DNA of 64,000 nt from Leeuwenhoekiella nanhaiensis (GTDB lineage: Bacteria; Bacteroidota; Bacteroidia; Flavobacteriales; Flavobacteriaceae): assembly GCF_002744755.1 (NCBI RefSeq), contig NZ_KZ319289.1, positions 310,001 to 374,000 of the forward strand, read 5' to 3'. The notes below the pieces were generated by a model that saw nothing but the letters and a program-made list of their open reading frames with translations, made no database searches and had not been told where the DNA came from. Below, one piece after another: positions 7,618-17,471 of the stretch. The position numbers and the translations under genes are program-made. The stretch's first letter is position 1. The number at the start of each line of letters is the position of its first letter.

Positions 7618-10014
7618 ATGCTTAGAAACTATTTCAAAATCGCCTGGCGGAACTTACTTAAGCACAAAGGATATTCGGCTATCAACATCTTTGGTCTAGC
7701 ACTGGGGATGGCGGTAACGCTTATGATAGGTCTTTGGGTCGCAGATGAGCTTAATTTTAACGCCTATTATAAAAATAAGGATCGCATTGCCCAGGTGTAC
7801 CAAACCCAAACCTACAATGGGGAGATCGGTACAGGAACAGCTATTCCCAGACCGCTTGAGTTTGTACTGAGGCAAGAATATGCCGATAATTTTGAGCGTA
7901 TTGTGATGGCTTCCTGGGAGCAACCCATGACCTTACGGGTAGGTGATAAAGTAATCGGTCAAACCGGCATAAGCATCCAGGAAGAAGCCCCTCAAATGTT
8001 GGATTTGCAGATCACGCAGGGCGAGCAAAATCCGTTAAAGGAACAAAATGCCGTGATGATCTCACAGTCCTGTGCCAAAGCGCTTTTTGGTACTGAAAAA
8101 GCTTTGGGTAAAATAATCAATGTAAACGATCGGGATGATATGATGGTCACCGCGGTTTATGAGGATATTCCTAAAAACAACTCGTTTCATTCCATCAACT
8201 TTTTTCTGCCGTGGAAACATTATATAACCACAGCACACTGGTTAAAAAACGCTGCAGATCAGTGGGGTAATAATTCCTTTCAGCTTTTTGTACAATTAAA
8301 AGAGAATGCTGATTTAGCAGGTGTTTCTCAGGCTATCGCAAACATAAAGCACAACAAAGATGCAAACGAGGCGCAATTTGAGCCCAAGTTATTTCTTTGG
8401 CCAATGGAAAAATGGCATCTGTATTCCCGGTTTAAAAATGGAGTGCCTAGTGGAGGCCGAATAGAAAACGTATGGCTTTTTGGTATCATTGGGACTTTCG
8501 TATTATTACTGGCCTGCATCAACTTTATGAATCTGAGCACCGCACGCTCTGAAAAACGCGCGATGGAGGTAGGCATACGCAAAACCATAGGTTCGACGAA
8601 AAATCAACTCGTCAGGCAGTTTCTTGTAGAATCCCTCTTAGTCGTGTTCTTTGCTTTCGCTCTTGCAATGGGTTTGGTGTTACTATTCTTAAATGCGTTT
8701 AACGATCTGGCCAGTAAAGCGATAGATTTTCCCTGGTCAAGTCCTGTTTTTTGGGTGACGGCTTTAGTTTTTATTACACTTACTGCATTGATTTCAGGCA
8801 GTTATCCTGCTCTCTACTTATCTGCCTTCAGACCTATAAAAGTATTGAAGGGAACATTTAAAGCCGGAAAAATGGCTGCCTTACCTCGAAAGGTATTGGT
8901 AGTAACTCAATTCAGCGTTTCAATCGCTCTGATAATTGGGACGCTTATTGTAATGTCTCAGATCGAATTCAGCAAAAACAGACCGATAGGTTATCAAACG
9001 GAAGGGTTGATTCAAATTCCAGTAATGAGTTATGAATTCGTAGGAAAAGATGATTTTATGCGTCAGCAGTTTTTAGCCTCGGGAGCAGTGATGGAGATGG
9101 CTACTTCTAGCAGTCCCAGTACAGATATTTGGTCTCATAGAAGTGGCTACAATTGGGAAAGTAAACCTGAAGAATTTCAGGAAGAATTCGCCTATACCGA
9201 GGTTTCTTATGAATACGTGGAGACGTTGGGACTGAAAGTTGTGGACGGGCGGGGTTTTTCAAGAGAATTTGCTACAGATTCCAGCGCAATTCTTCTTAAT
9301 GAAGCTGCAGTTAAATATATGGGATTAAAAAATCCTGTGGGCGAAATCATCCGTCAGGGAAGTGAGGAAAACCCAACACTTTTACGTGTGATAGGCGTTG
9401 TGGAAGATGCGGTTGTACAGTCACCCTATGAACCGGTGAAGCAGGCTATCTATGTGTTTGATCGTTATGGCAATGCCAGCTATTGGAATTTGCGCTTGAA
9501 CCCGGATCAAAGTGCGGGTGAAAATTTGGCGCAGATTGAAGAGGTGTTTACCCGTAATTTTCCCAACTCTCCATTTACCTACGATTTTGTTGATCAGGAA
9601 TATGCTCAAAAATTTGACGAGGAAGAGCGCATTGCCAGTCTGGCAAAAGTATTTACAGTACTTGCTATTCTCATAAGTTGTCTGGGGCTGTTTGGTCTGG
9701 CCTCTTTTGTGGCAGAGCAGCGCACTAAAGAAATCGGCGTACGCAAAGTTTTGGGTGCTTCGGTAGCTAACCTGTGGTTGCTACTTTCTAAGGATTTTGT
9801 AATGCTGGTCGTCATGGCCATTCTTGTTGCATCGCCAGTAGCTTTCTACCTGATGCAGCAATGGGTTCAAAAGTTCTCCTATCGAACCGATATTTCACTC
9901 TGGATATTTATAGCTGCAGCATTTGGAGCTATGTCAATAACCCTGATTACGGTAAGCTTTCAGGCCATTAAAGCTGCAATCGCCAACCCCGTAAAATCAT
10001 TGAGAAACGAATAA
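7618..10014 (+). CDS. Double-FtsX ABC permease P2
   Basis: The 798-residue paralogue of P1 has the same eight-segment layout. It opens MLRNYFKIAWRNLLKHKGYS, with TM1 at about 19-41 and TM2 at about 285-306 (VLLLACINFMNLS). Contact motifs are EVGIRKTIG (about 316) and EIGVRKVLG (about 704), and the C-terminus is NPVKSLRNE. The membrane and contact regions are close to P1, while the two periplasmic domains (about 45-280 and 445-675) have clearly different sequences. That pattern suggests a shared motor interface with divergent periplasmic contacts. It lies 52 bases after P1 and 56 bases before P3 in the same operon. Confidence 0.93.
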   Translation: MLRNYFKIAWRNLLKHKGYSAINIFGLALGMAVTLMIGLWVADELNFNAYYKNKDRIAQVYQTQTYNGEIGTGTAIPRPLEFVLRQEYADNFERIVMASWEQPMTLRVGDKVIGQTGISIQEEAPQMLDLQITQGEQNPLKEQNAVMISQSCAKALFGTEKALGKIINVNDRDDMMVTAVYEDIPKNNSFHSINFFLPWKHYITTAHWLKNAADQWGNNSFQLFVQLKENADLAGVSQAIANIKHNKDANEAQFEPKLFLWPMEKWHLYSRFKNGVPSGGRIENVWLFGIIGTFVLLLACINFMNLSTARSEKRAMEVGIRKTIGSTKNQLVRQFLVESLLVVFFAFALAMGLVLLFLNAFNDLASKAIDFPWSSPVFWVTALVFITLTALISGSYPALYLSAFRPIKVLKGTFKAGKMAALPRKVLVVTQFSVSIALIIGTLIVMSQIEFSKNRPIGYQTEGLIQIPVMSYEFVGKDDFMRQQFLASGAVMEMATSSSPSTDIWSHRSGYNWESKPEEFQEEFAYTEVSYEYVETLGLKVVDGRGFSREFATDSSAILLNEAAVKYMGLKNPVGEIIRQGSEENPTLLRVIGVVEDAVVQSPYEPVKQAIYVFDRYGNASYWNLRLNPDQSAGENLAQIEEVFTRNFPNSPFTYDFVDQEYAQKFDEEERIASLAKVFTVLAILISCLGLFGLASFVAEQRTKEIGVRKVLGASVANLWLLLSKDFVMLVVMAILVASPVAFYLMQQWVQKFSYRTDISLWIFIAAAFGAMSITLITVSFQAIKAAIANPVKSLRNE

Positions 10015-10070
10015 TCCCCTAACCCTAAAAGGGGGAATGAATAGCAATAACAATAATAATAGCAATAATC
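10015..10070 (+). repeat. Intergenic leader repeat S2 (P2-P3 spacer)
   Basis: The dyad CCCCTAACCCTAAAAGGGG can pair its CCCCT and AGGGG ends. It is followed by the longest class of AAT/AAC/AGC triplet tract, ending AATAATC before the ATG. Confidence 0.75.
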
Positions 10071-12458
10071 ATGCTTAGAAATTATATCAAAATCGCCTTT
10101 AGAAACCTTTGGAAAAACAAGGGGTATTCGTTTTTAAACATCAGCGGTCTAGCCATTGGGATGACTGCCGGGTTTCTGATTTTGCTGTATGTCGCCTTCG
10201 AACTGAGCTACGACCAGATGTATCCTGAAAAAGACCGCATTCACAGGCTGGTGAGTACTATCAAAACACCTTCTGACGAGTACAATATCGCGATTATAGA
10301 CTGGACGGTTCTTAATAAAATAAGTCCGCAGTTTCCTGAAATTGAAACTTCCACCCGTGTTTTTGATATCAATCTGAATATGCAAAAAGGCACCGAAACG
10401 GTACGAGAGCAAAACGTTTTGGCTGTTGACTCTACGTTTCTCAACATTTTTGGCGTAGAACTTTTACGCGGAAATGCTACCGAAGCCTTACGGGCGCCGT
10501 TGAGTCTTGTTTTGAGCGAAAGCGCGGTGCAGAAATATTTTGGCGATCAGGATCCTTTGGGAAAAACCCTGAAGATCATGAACGGTAAATACACCGCTCA
10601 GGTCACCGGAATTATGCCTGCGCTGCCCGAAAACTCCCAGATTAAGGCAGATATGTTGCTTTCAATTTCCAGCTACACTCAGGTTTTTTCACCTGATATT
10701 GATGAATCCTGGGCAGATTACGAACCTCGTGGATATCTGCTGCTTCGCGAAAACACCGATGCAAAAGCTTTAGTGCCTAAAATCAATGCCTATGTAAAAG
10801 AGATTGACGGCGCTAAAATGGAGGCTGCGCAATTGTATATCAGTCACGACCTGGAGCCGGTTGATGAGGTGTATCTCTATTCCGAACGAAACCGTAAAAA
10901 ACAGGGGCATATCACCAATGTGTATGTTTTCAGTCTTGTGGCCTTGTTTATCCTGCTTATCGCGGGGATCAATTTTGTAAATCTCACTACCGCACGCTCT
11001 GTAGAACGCGCAAAAGAAGTAGGCGTACGTAAAGTAATCGGGGCTCAGAAACAGCAATTGTCCTTTCAGTTCTTAAGCGAGTCGCTAATGATCAGCCTTT
11101 TGGCATTTGTACTGGCACTGGGGCTTACCGCTTTGGCCTTGCCCTATTTTAATAGTTTGGCCGGAAAGGAGATCGCCACCGGAATCTTTAACGATTTTAC
11201 CTATATCGCTTTACTCTTCGGCCTTGCGGTGCTTATAGGTTTGCTGGCGGGGGTGTATCCGGCGCTGGTATTGTCTTCATTTAAACCCGTTCAGGTGCTT
11301 AAAGGCAGGTTTACTGCTACCCGAAACGGTGCGATTTTGAGAAAAGGGCTTGTTGTGGTTCAATTTGCGGTTTCCATCCTGCTTATAATAGGTACGCTGG
11401 TGATTTACAATCAGACGCGTTTTATGCAGAATTACGATTTAGGTTTTGCCAAAGACCGCCTGCTGATTCTCGATACCCAATCGGCCGCCGGCCGTGATGT
11501 TTTGCAACAACAGCTTGCCGGAAATCCCAATATTCTATCCGTAAGCCGGGCATCGTCGGTTCCCGGTGGCGGAGGTGATAACAGTTCGGCATTATCAACC
11601 ATATCAAACAGTGAGGGGAACGATCAAACCTTAACGGTAGACCGGTATGTAATCGACGACCGGTATCTGGACCAACTGGATATCAAACTGCTTGCCGGGC
11701 GTAATTTTGACCGTAATCTGGCTCAGGACAGCGTTTCGGCCATGATCGTTAATGAGCGCATTACTCAAATGCTGGGTTTTGTAAATCCCGAGGATGCTCT
11801 GGGGGCTTCGTTTAGCCAATGGGGGCGAAAAGGAGAGATCGTAGGAGTTACTCAAAATTTCCACACCAGCTCTCTGCAACAGAATGTGGGTCCGCTTTCT
11901 TTCGTATTTGATCCGGAACAATCCCGATTACTAACCGTGAAAGTTGCTGCCGGAACTATCAACCAAACTCTTGATTTTATAGAAGATTCCTGGCAACGTG
12001 CCCTGCCCGAAATTCCGTTTGACTACTATTTTCTCGACGAATTTTTTGACCGGCAATACCGCGCCGAGCGGCAATTTGGCAAACTGTTTCTCAATTTCTC
12101 GATGCTCGCGATTTTTATCTCGTGTCTGGGACTTTTAGGACTGGCGGCTTACAGTATGTTGCAACGCAAACGCGAAATAGGAATACGAAAGATCGTTGGT
12201 GCCAGTGTATTTAGCATCGTAAACCTCGTTTCTGCTGAATTTATCAAGTTAGTAGGTATTGCCTTTGTAATCGCGGCACCCATTGCCTGGTTTGCGATGC
12301 ATAGTTGGCTGGAAGGCTTTGCCTATCGCATCAGCCTATCGTGGTATCTATTTGCCGGAGCAGGAGTTCTGGTCATTGGCATTGCCCTGTTAACCGTAAG
12401 TATACAGGCGATTCGGGCAGCAGTGGCAAATCCTGTAAAATCCTTAAGAACTGAATAG
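10071..12458 (+). CDS. Double-FtsX ABC permease P3
   Basis: The 795-residue paralogue opens MLRNYIKIAFRNLWKNKGYS, with TM1 at about 19-43. Contact motifs are EVGVRKVIG (about 316) and EIGIRKIVG (about 702), and the C-terminus is NPVKSLRTE. Its second periplasmic domain includes a short Gly/Ser-rich stretch (VPGGGGDNSSA) not seen in P1 or P2. In the second half LQRKREIGIRK replaces the more usual QQRxKEIGVRK. The spacer to P4 is only 25 bases and lacks the C/G-rich dyad, so P3 and P4 are probably the most tightly coupled pair. Confidence 0.93.
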   Translation: MLRNYIKIAFRNLWKNKGYSFLNISGLAIGMTAGFLILLYVAFELSYDQMYPEKDRIHRLVSTIKTPSDEYNIAIIDWTVLNKISPQFPEIETSTRVFDINLNMQKGTETVREQNVLAVDSTFLNIFGVELLRGNATEALRAPLSLVLSESAVQKYFGDQDPLGKTLKIMNGKYTAQVTGIMPALPENSQIKADMLLSISSYTQVFSPDIDESWADYEPRGYLLLRENTDAKALVPKINAYVKEIDGAKMEAAQLYISHDLEPVDEVYLYSERNRKKQGHITNVYVFSLVALFILLIAGINFVNLTTARSVERAKEVGVRKVIGAQKQQLSFQFLSESLMISLLAFVLALGLTALALPYFNSLAGKEIATGIFNDFTYIALLFGLAVLIGLLAGVYPALVLSSFKPVQVLKGRFTATRNGAILRKGLVVVQFAVSILLIIGTLVIYNQTRFMQNYDLGFAKDRLLILDTQSAAGRDVLQQQLAGNPNILSVSRASSVPGGGGDNSSALSTISNSEGNDQTLTVDRYVIDDRYLDQLDIKLLAGRNFDRNLAQDSVSAMIVNERITQMLGFVNPEDALGASFSQWGRKGEIVGVTQNFHTSSLQQNVGPLSFVFDPEQSRLLTVKVAAGTINQTLDFIEDSWQRALPEIPFDYYFLDEFFDRQYRAERQFGKLFLNFSMLAIFISCLGLLGLAAYSMLQRKREIGIRKIVGASVFSIVNLVSAEFIKLVGIAFVIAAPIAWFAMHSWLEGFAYRISLSWYLFAGAGVLVIGIALLTVSIQAIRAAVANPVKSLRTE

Positions 12459-12483
12459 TAATAGAAATAGTAATAACAATAGC
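12459..12483 (+). repeat. Intergenic leader repeat S3, short form (P3-P4 spacer)
   Basis: This 25-base spacer consists only of the triplet-rich tract (AAT, AGA, AGT and AAC units) ending CAATAGC before the ATG. The C/G-rich dyad found in S1, S2, S4, S5 and S6 is absent. Confidence 0.6.
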
Positions 12484-14955
12484 ATGCTTAGAAACTACAT
12501 CAAAATCGCCTGGCGGAACATAATAAGATACAAGACTAACAGTCTGCTTAATATTTTGGGGTTGACCATTGGGTTAGCTTCTGTAATGCTGATTGCGCTC
12601 TATATTCAGAATGAATTGAGTTATGATACTGCCTTTAAGGACGCAGACCGTGTTTATCGGGTAAATATGAAAGGTAAGATGGGCGATAATAGTTTCTACG
12701 CCGGCTATACCCCTCCACCGGCAGGAGAAGCTTTGGTTTCAAATTTTCCGGAGATAGAAAGTGCGACACGTATTTATCAGCCTTATAATACTACAGTAGC
12801 CTATACCAATGGAGAAACTCCAAAGGCTTTTAGTGAGTCTGAAATTTTGGCGGTTGACCCTAATTTTTTGGAAGTGCTTAGCTATCCTTTGCTTAAAGGA
12901 GATGCTGCGACCTGCCTACAACAACCCAACAGCATCGTGATCACGCCTCAGATCGCTCATAAATATTTTGGCTCCGAAAACCCTCTGGGTAAAACCTTGC
13001 TTTATGGAGAGGAGCAAAGGCCTCTGCAGGTGACCGGAGTGCTTACCGATCTGGAGCAGTATCCCGCTTCAGTAAAGTTTGATATCCTGATGCCGGTAGC
13101 CAATTTTGGTGATGTGAGCTATTTTAATTGGAGCTGGGTTTGGCTTAACATGGCCACCTATGTGAAATTAACCAAACAAGCCAGCGAGAATCCTGATGCC
13201 TTATCCCGTCTGGAAGCAGGTTTTCCCGAGATGCTTCGCGTGCAGGCAGCTCCCGGATTTAAACGTATTGGGCAGCCTTTTGATGAGTTTTTGGAAAAGG
13301 GAAACTATTGGGAATTGCATTTACAACCTCTTAAAGATGTGCACCTCTATTCTCAGGATATTACTTCTTCCATTACCGAGCAGCACGATGTCAAAAGCCT
13401 TTATATTTTAGGGATCATCGCCTTATTTATCGTGGTGCTGGCCTGCGTGAATTTTATGAATCTCGCAACGGTACAGTCGGTAAAGCGCAGTAAGGAAATA
13501 GGCATTCGTAAAGTTTTAGGTTCGCAAAGAGCCCAATTGGTAAAGCAATTTATGACAGAGGTTGTTTGTTATACCTTTTTTGCGATGCTGCTTGCAATGG
13601 TTTTGGTCTTTTTGCTCCTACCGGGTTTCAATGAACTCACCGGAAAATCAATCGCCGCTGCGGATTTTTTCAATGTTGAACTAGTTGTACTTACACTAGC
13701 CATAGCCACCATAACTGCTTTTTTAGCCGGAAGTTATCCTGCCTTTTTTCTTACCTCCTTCAATCCCATACACGTCTTAAAAGGAAAAGGTAAAACCACA
13801 AAAACTAACGGATTGGTGCGCAACGGACTTGTAGTTTTTCAGTTTTGCATAGCCATTGCACTCATCAGTTGCACGCTCATCGTTTTCACGCAACTGCGTT
13901 ATACGCAACAAAAAGATCTGGGTTTTGATAAGGAAAATGTGTTGGTGCTAAACAACACCGAGCGTCTTGGCACTGGCGAAAATTCGTTTAAAGAAGAACT
14001 TACCGCTATCCCTGGAGTAAGAAATGCGAGCAGCTCATCAAGTATGTTAACACGGGGACAATTTGGAGATTTTTATGTGCCAAAAGCTACAACCGACGAA
14101 CCCAATATTGCCTCAGATATTTCCTTGGGTTCTTATTTGGTAGATGATGAATTTATTGAAACACTTGATCTTGAACTGACCGAAGGAAGAGCATTTAAAA
14201 AGGAGTTTAATGACTCCCTTTCTGTACTGCTTAACGAAACTGCAGTTGCCCAAATAGGTTGGAAAAATCCTATTGGTAAGCAACTACAATATCCGGGCGG
14301 AAATATGGAATATTACACCGTAGTGGGTGTTTTAAAAGATTTCAATCTGGAATCGTTGCATACCGCAATTGAGCCTTTTGCCCTATTTTCGGAAACTTCA
14401 CAGAGTTATGAATCGGGAGTCTCTTACATCACGCTTAAAATTTCAGGAGAGAATACCGTAAACACCTTAGGTCAGATTGAGAAACTCTGGGAAGGGTATT
14501 CTGAAAGTGCTCCTCTGGAATATACGTTTTTAGATGAAGATCTGTCTCATGCCTATCAGGAGGACCGGCGCCTGGCGTCACTGTTTACCATTTTTACGGC
14601 ACTTGCTATTGTAGTAGCGTGTTTGGGATTATTTGGGCTGATTGCCTTTACAGCACAACAGCGTAGCAAGGAAATCGGGGTACGTAAAGTGTTGGGGGCG
14701 AGTGTGGGTGATATTGTAAGCTTGCTTGCTGTGAATTTCTTAAAGCTGGTCCTGCTCGCATTAATTTTGGCGATTCCTATTGCCTGGCTTGCTATGAGCA
14801 AATGGCTTCAGGATTTTGTCTATCGTATTGATATCCCGCTATGGACTTTTGTGGTCGCCGGTGCTTTGGCTTTAGGTATTGCCCTCATAACCGTAAGTTT
14901 TCAGGCCATCAAAGCCGCCATCGCTAACCCTGTAAAATCCTTAAGAACCGAATAA
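12484..14955 (+). CDS. Double-FtsX ABC permease P4
   Basis: At 823 residues this is the longest of the seven. It opens MLRNYIKIAWRNIIRYKTNS, with TM1 at about 19-41. Contact motifs are EIGIRKVLG (about 338) and EIGVRKVLG (about 729), and the C-terminus is NPVKSLRTE. The first periplasmic domain is about 20 residues longer than in P1-P3 because of a segment around residues 215-260 (KQASENPDALSRLEAGFPEM and following). It also contains an aromatic-rich stretch, SYFNWSWVWLNMATY. Both FtsX halves look intact. It lies 47 bases before P5. Confidence 0.93.
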   Translation: MLRNYIKIAWRNIIRYKTNSLLNILGLTIGLASVMLIALYIQNELSYDTAFKDADRVYRVNMKGKMGDNSFYAGYTPPPAGEALVSNFPEIESATRIYQPYNTTVAYTNGETPKAFSESEILAVDPNFLEVLSYPLLKGDAATCLQQPNSIVITPQIAHKYFGSENPLGKTLLYGEEQRPLQVTGVLTDLEQYPASVKFDILMPVANFGDVSYFNWSWVWLNMATYVKLTKQASENPDALSRLEAGFPEMLRVQAAPGFKRIGQPFDEFLEKGNYWELHLQPLKDVHLYSQDITSSITEQHDVKSLYILGIIALFIVVLACVNFMNLATVQSVKRSKEIGIRKVLGSQRAQLVKQFMTEVVCYTFFAMLLAMVLVFLLLPGFNELTGKSIAAADFFNVELVVLTLAIATITAFLAGSYPAFFLTSFNPIHVLKGKGKTTKTNGLVRNGLVVFQFCIAIALISCTLIVFTQLRYTQQKDLGFDKENVLVLNNTERLGTGENSFKEELTAIPGVRNASSSSSMLTRGQFGDFYVPKATTDEPNIASDISLGSYLVDDEFIETLDLELTEGRAFKKEFNDSLSVLLNETAVAQIGWKNPIGKQLQYPGGNMEYYTVVGVLKDFNLESLHTAIEPFALFSETSQSYESGVSYITLKISGENTVNTLGQIEKLWEGYSESAPLEYTFLDEDLSHAYQEDRRLASLFTIFTALAIVVACLGLFGLIAFTAQQRSKEIGVRKVLGASVGDIVSLLAVNFLKLVLLALILAIPIAWLAMSKWLQDFVYRIDIPLWTFVVAGALALGIALITVSFQAIKAAIANPVKSLRTE

Positions 14956-15002
14956 AGCTCCCTGACCCCCAAGGGGAGAATTAATAGCAATAACAATAGA
15001 TC
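14956..15002 (+). repeat. Intergenic leader repeat S4 (P4-P5 spacer)
   Basis: The dyad CTCCCTGACCCCCAAGGGGAG has CTCCC and GGGAG ends that can pair. A shortened AAT/AGC/AAC tract ending AATAGATC follows, before the ATG. Confidence 0.75.
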
Positions 15003-17414
15003 ATGTTAAAGAACTATATCAAAATCGCTTTTAGGAATTTGTGGAAAGACAAAAGCTTTACCCTGCTCAACCTGCTGGGATTGAGTATTGCTTTTGCAGC
15101 AGCGCTTTTGCTGGCGATGTATGCTTTTTTCGACCTGTCTTACGATCAGTTTCATAAGAATAAGGAAGCTATTTTTCAGGTGTATTATACCGAGCAGACC
15201 CCGGGCGGGCGGGCCCTGGCTACATCTATGCCGGTTCCTTTTGCTCCGGCGCTCAGAGAGGAACTTCCTAATATAAAGCATGTCACACGCTATATGAGTG
15301 ACGGCGCTCTTAATCTGGAAGAGGGTAAGGAGCTCAATCTGAGATTGATTTTTACAGATCCTGATTTTTTTGAAATGTTCACCTTTGAGACCCTTTTGGG
15401 GTCGGCAGATGTTTTAAAGGAAAATTCAAAAATCAGCATTACCGAGGAGACGGCTCAAAAATTATTTGGAAGAACAGATGTGCTTGGCCAAAGCCTGAAT
15501 TTGCTCATTAACGGGCGTAAAGAAGCGTTTACTGTAGGGAGTATTCTTAAAGATATTCCGATTACCAGCGGACTTCGGTTTGATGTAGCGGTTAATTTTA
15601 CGCACTCACCTAATTATGCCGAAAATCTAGACCGCTGGGATGCCCGCAATCATTCGGTTTTTATTCAACTTGATGAAGGCGCTACCCCTTCCGCATTAAC
15701 AAAAAGCGCGGCTTCTTTTACCAATTTGCATTATCAGGGGAATATTGAAGATCTTAAACGGGACGGCGCACAACCCAATGCCAATGGCAATTATTTGGAA
15801 CTGAATTTACTACCGTTTAAAGACATGCATTTCGCAGATTTTAGTGGTGATTCGTTGAAGGTAAGTAGAGCCTATCCCTATATGATTTTGGGAATTGGTT
15901 TACTCATCCTGTTTATTGCCGGGATCAATTTTGTGAATATGAGCATCGCGCGCAGTGCCCAGCGCCTGCGCGAAATAGGCATGCGTAAAACCCTGGGAGC
16001 TGCTAAAAAGCAATTGTTTTTTCAGTTTTGGAGCGAAAGCGTCTGGATCTTTTTAATAGCACTGCTGCTGGGGATAGGTCTTAGTCTGGCTTTAGAATCC
16101 CCTTTTCGCCAACTCTTCAATACCCCGGCGAGACTTACAGATCTGAGTTCGTCAACCTTATTGATCGCACTTTTCATTTCATTTATCCTGATCACGTTTA
16201 TTGCGGGTGGCTATCCTGCTTTGGTTTTGAGCAAACTGGGTACACTCAAAGCCTTAAAAGGAAAGCTTGATCTGGCCGGTAAAAACCGGGTGCGCAACGT
16301 CTTGATGGTCGTTCAGTTTAGTATTGCGATTGTGTTGATTTCGGGGACTTTTGTCCTGGGGAAACAGCTAGACTATATGCGGAATAAAGATCTGGGTTTT
16401 AATAAAGAAGAAGTGATAGCTATTCCTTTAAACGGAAAGCGGGCAAACCGGCAAAATGTGGCCTTGTTACGCAACGAACTGGCAGGAAAACCGGGTATTC
16501 TTTCGGTTTCTGCTTCCGATAATAACCTGGGACTGGGAAGAGACGGAAGCACCTATTTTAGCCGGATGGGTTTTGATTATAAAGGCCGTGGCGTTGCTAC
16601 CAATATGCTGGTGGTAGATTATGATTATCCCGAAACTTTAGGCCTTCAGTTGAAAGAAGGGCGTACGTTTAGCCGAAGTTTTTCCGGCGACAGCCTTTCT
16701 ATAGTAATCAATGAAGCTATGGCGCGCGAACTTCAGGAGAAAGAACCCGTGAACAAGCAGATTATCCTTGACGATTCCATCACCTACACCATAGTAGGGG
16801 TCCTGAAAGATTACAACTTTCAGTCGCTTAGCAAAAAGATTGAACCCATAAGCATGTTTATGAACCGCGATTGGGATTTGTATTATGCCTTTATCAAAAT
16901 AGCACCTCAAAATAGGGTTCAGAGTTTTGAAGCTATTGAAGATGCCTGGAAACGCATTGAACCTAATGCCGAATTTCTCGGCTCTTTTATAGACGAAAAC
17001 ATCGACCGCACCTTTAAGCGCGAACGTACGATGACCACCATCATCAGCAGCGGTTCGCTGATTGCAATCATATTAAGCTGTATCGGACTTTTTGCAATCT
17101 CGATGCTGGTAGTGACACAACGTACTAAAGAAATCGGGGTGCGTAAAGTAGTAGGCGCCAGTGTTGCGCAGATCACGTTTTTATTGACTAAAGATTTTCT
17201 GAAACTCGTAGGCGTCGCCTTTCTAATTGCCGCCCCGGTTGCCTGGTGGCTGTTATCACAATGGCTGCAGGATTATGAATACCGTATTGAATTACATCTT
17301 TGGATTTTTCTGGCTGCTGGTCTGCTGGCTGTTTTCATCGCACTGGTCACCATAAGTTTCAGGACTATTCGGGCAGCGCTTAAGAATCCGGTGGAATCGC
17401 TGCGTACCGAATGA
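15003..17414 (+). CDS. Double-FtsX ABC permease P5
   Basis: The 803-residue paralogue opens MLKNYIKIAFRNLWKDKSFT, with TM1 at about 19-43. Contact motifs are EIGMRKTLG (about 324) and EIGVRKVVG (about 709), and the C-terminus is NPVESLRTE. The line before the first motif reads MSIARSAQRLR rather than LSTARSEKRA, and the C-terminal basic run reads RTIRAALKNPVE. P5, P6 and P7 begin MLKNYIKIA, whereas P2-P4 begin MLRNY. This hints at two subgroups within the array. It lies 57 bases before P6. Confidence 0.93.
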   Translation: MLKNYIKIAFRNLWKDKSFTLLNLLGLSIAFAAALLLAMYAFFDLSYDQFHKNKEAIFQVYYTEQTPGGRALATSMPVPFAPALREELPNIKHVTRYMSDGALNLEEGKELNLRLIFTDPDFFEMFTFETLLGSADVLKENSKISITEETAQKLFGRTDVLGQSLNLLINGRKEAFTVGSILKDIPITSGLRFDVAVNFTHSPNYAENLDRWDARNHSVFIQLDEGATPSALTKSAASFTNLHYQGNIEDLKRDGAQPNANGNYLELNLLPFKDMHFADFSGDSLKVSRAYPYMILGIGLLILFIAGINFVNMSIARSAQRLREIGMRKTLGAAKKQLFFQFWSESVWIFLIALLLGIGLSLALESPFRQLFNTPARLTDLSSSTLLIALFISFILITFIAGGYPALVLSKLGTLKALKGKLDLAGKNRVRNVLMVVQFSIAIVLISGTFVLGKQLDYMRNKDLGFNKEEVIAIPLNGKRANRQNVALLRNELAGKPGILSVSASDNNLGLGRDGSTYFSRMGFDYKGRGVATNMLVVDYDYPETLGLQLKEGRTFSRSFSGDSLSIVINEAMARELQEKEPVNKQIILDDSITYTIVGVLKDYNFQSLSKKIEPISMFMNRDWDLYYAFIKIAPQNRVQSFEAIEDAWKRIEPNAEFLGSFIDENIDRTFKRERTMTTIISSGSLIAIILSCIGLFAISMLVVTQRTKEIGVRKVVGASVAQITFLLTKDFLKLVGVAFLIAAPVAWWLLSQWLQDYEYRIELHLWIFLAAGLLAVFIALVTISFRTIRAALKNPVESLRTE

Positions 17415-17471
17415 GTCCCTGGCCTCCTAGGTGGGAATGGATAACAATAACAATAATAATAGCAATAGATC
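17415..17471 (+). repeat. Intergenic leader repeat S5 (P5-P6 spacer)
   Basis: A TCCC...GGGA dyad encloses CCTAGG, followed by a long AAT/AAC/AGC tract ending AATAGATC. The last 20 or so bases are nearly identical to the matching part of S1. Confidence 0.75.
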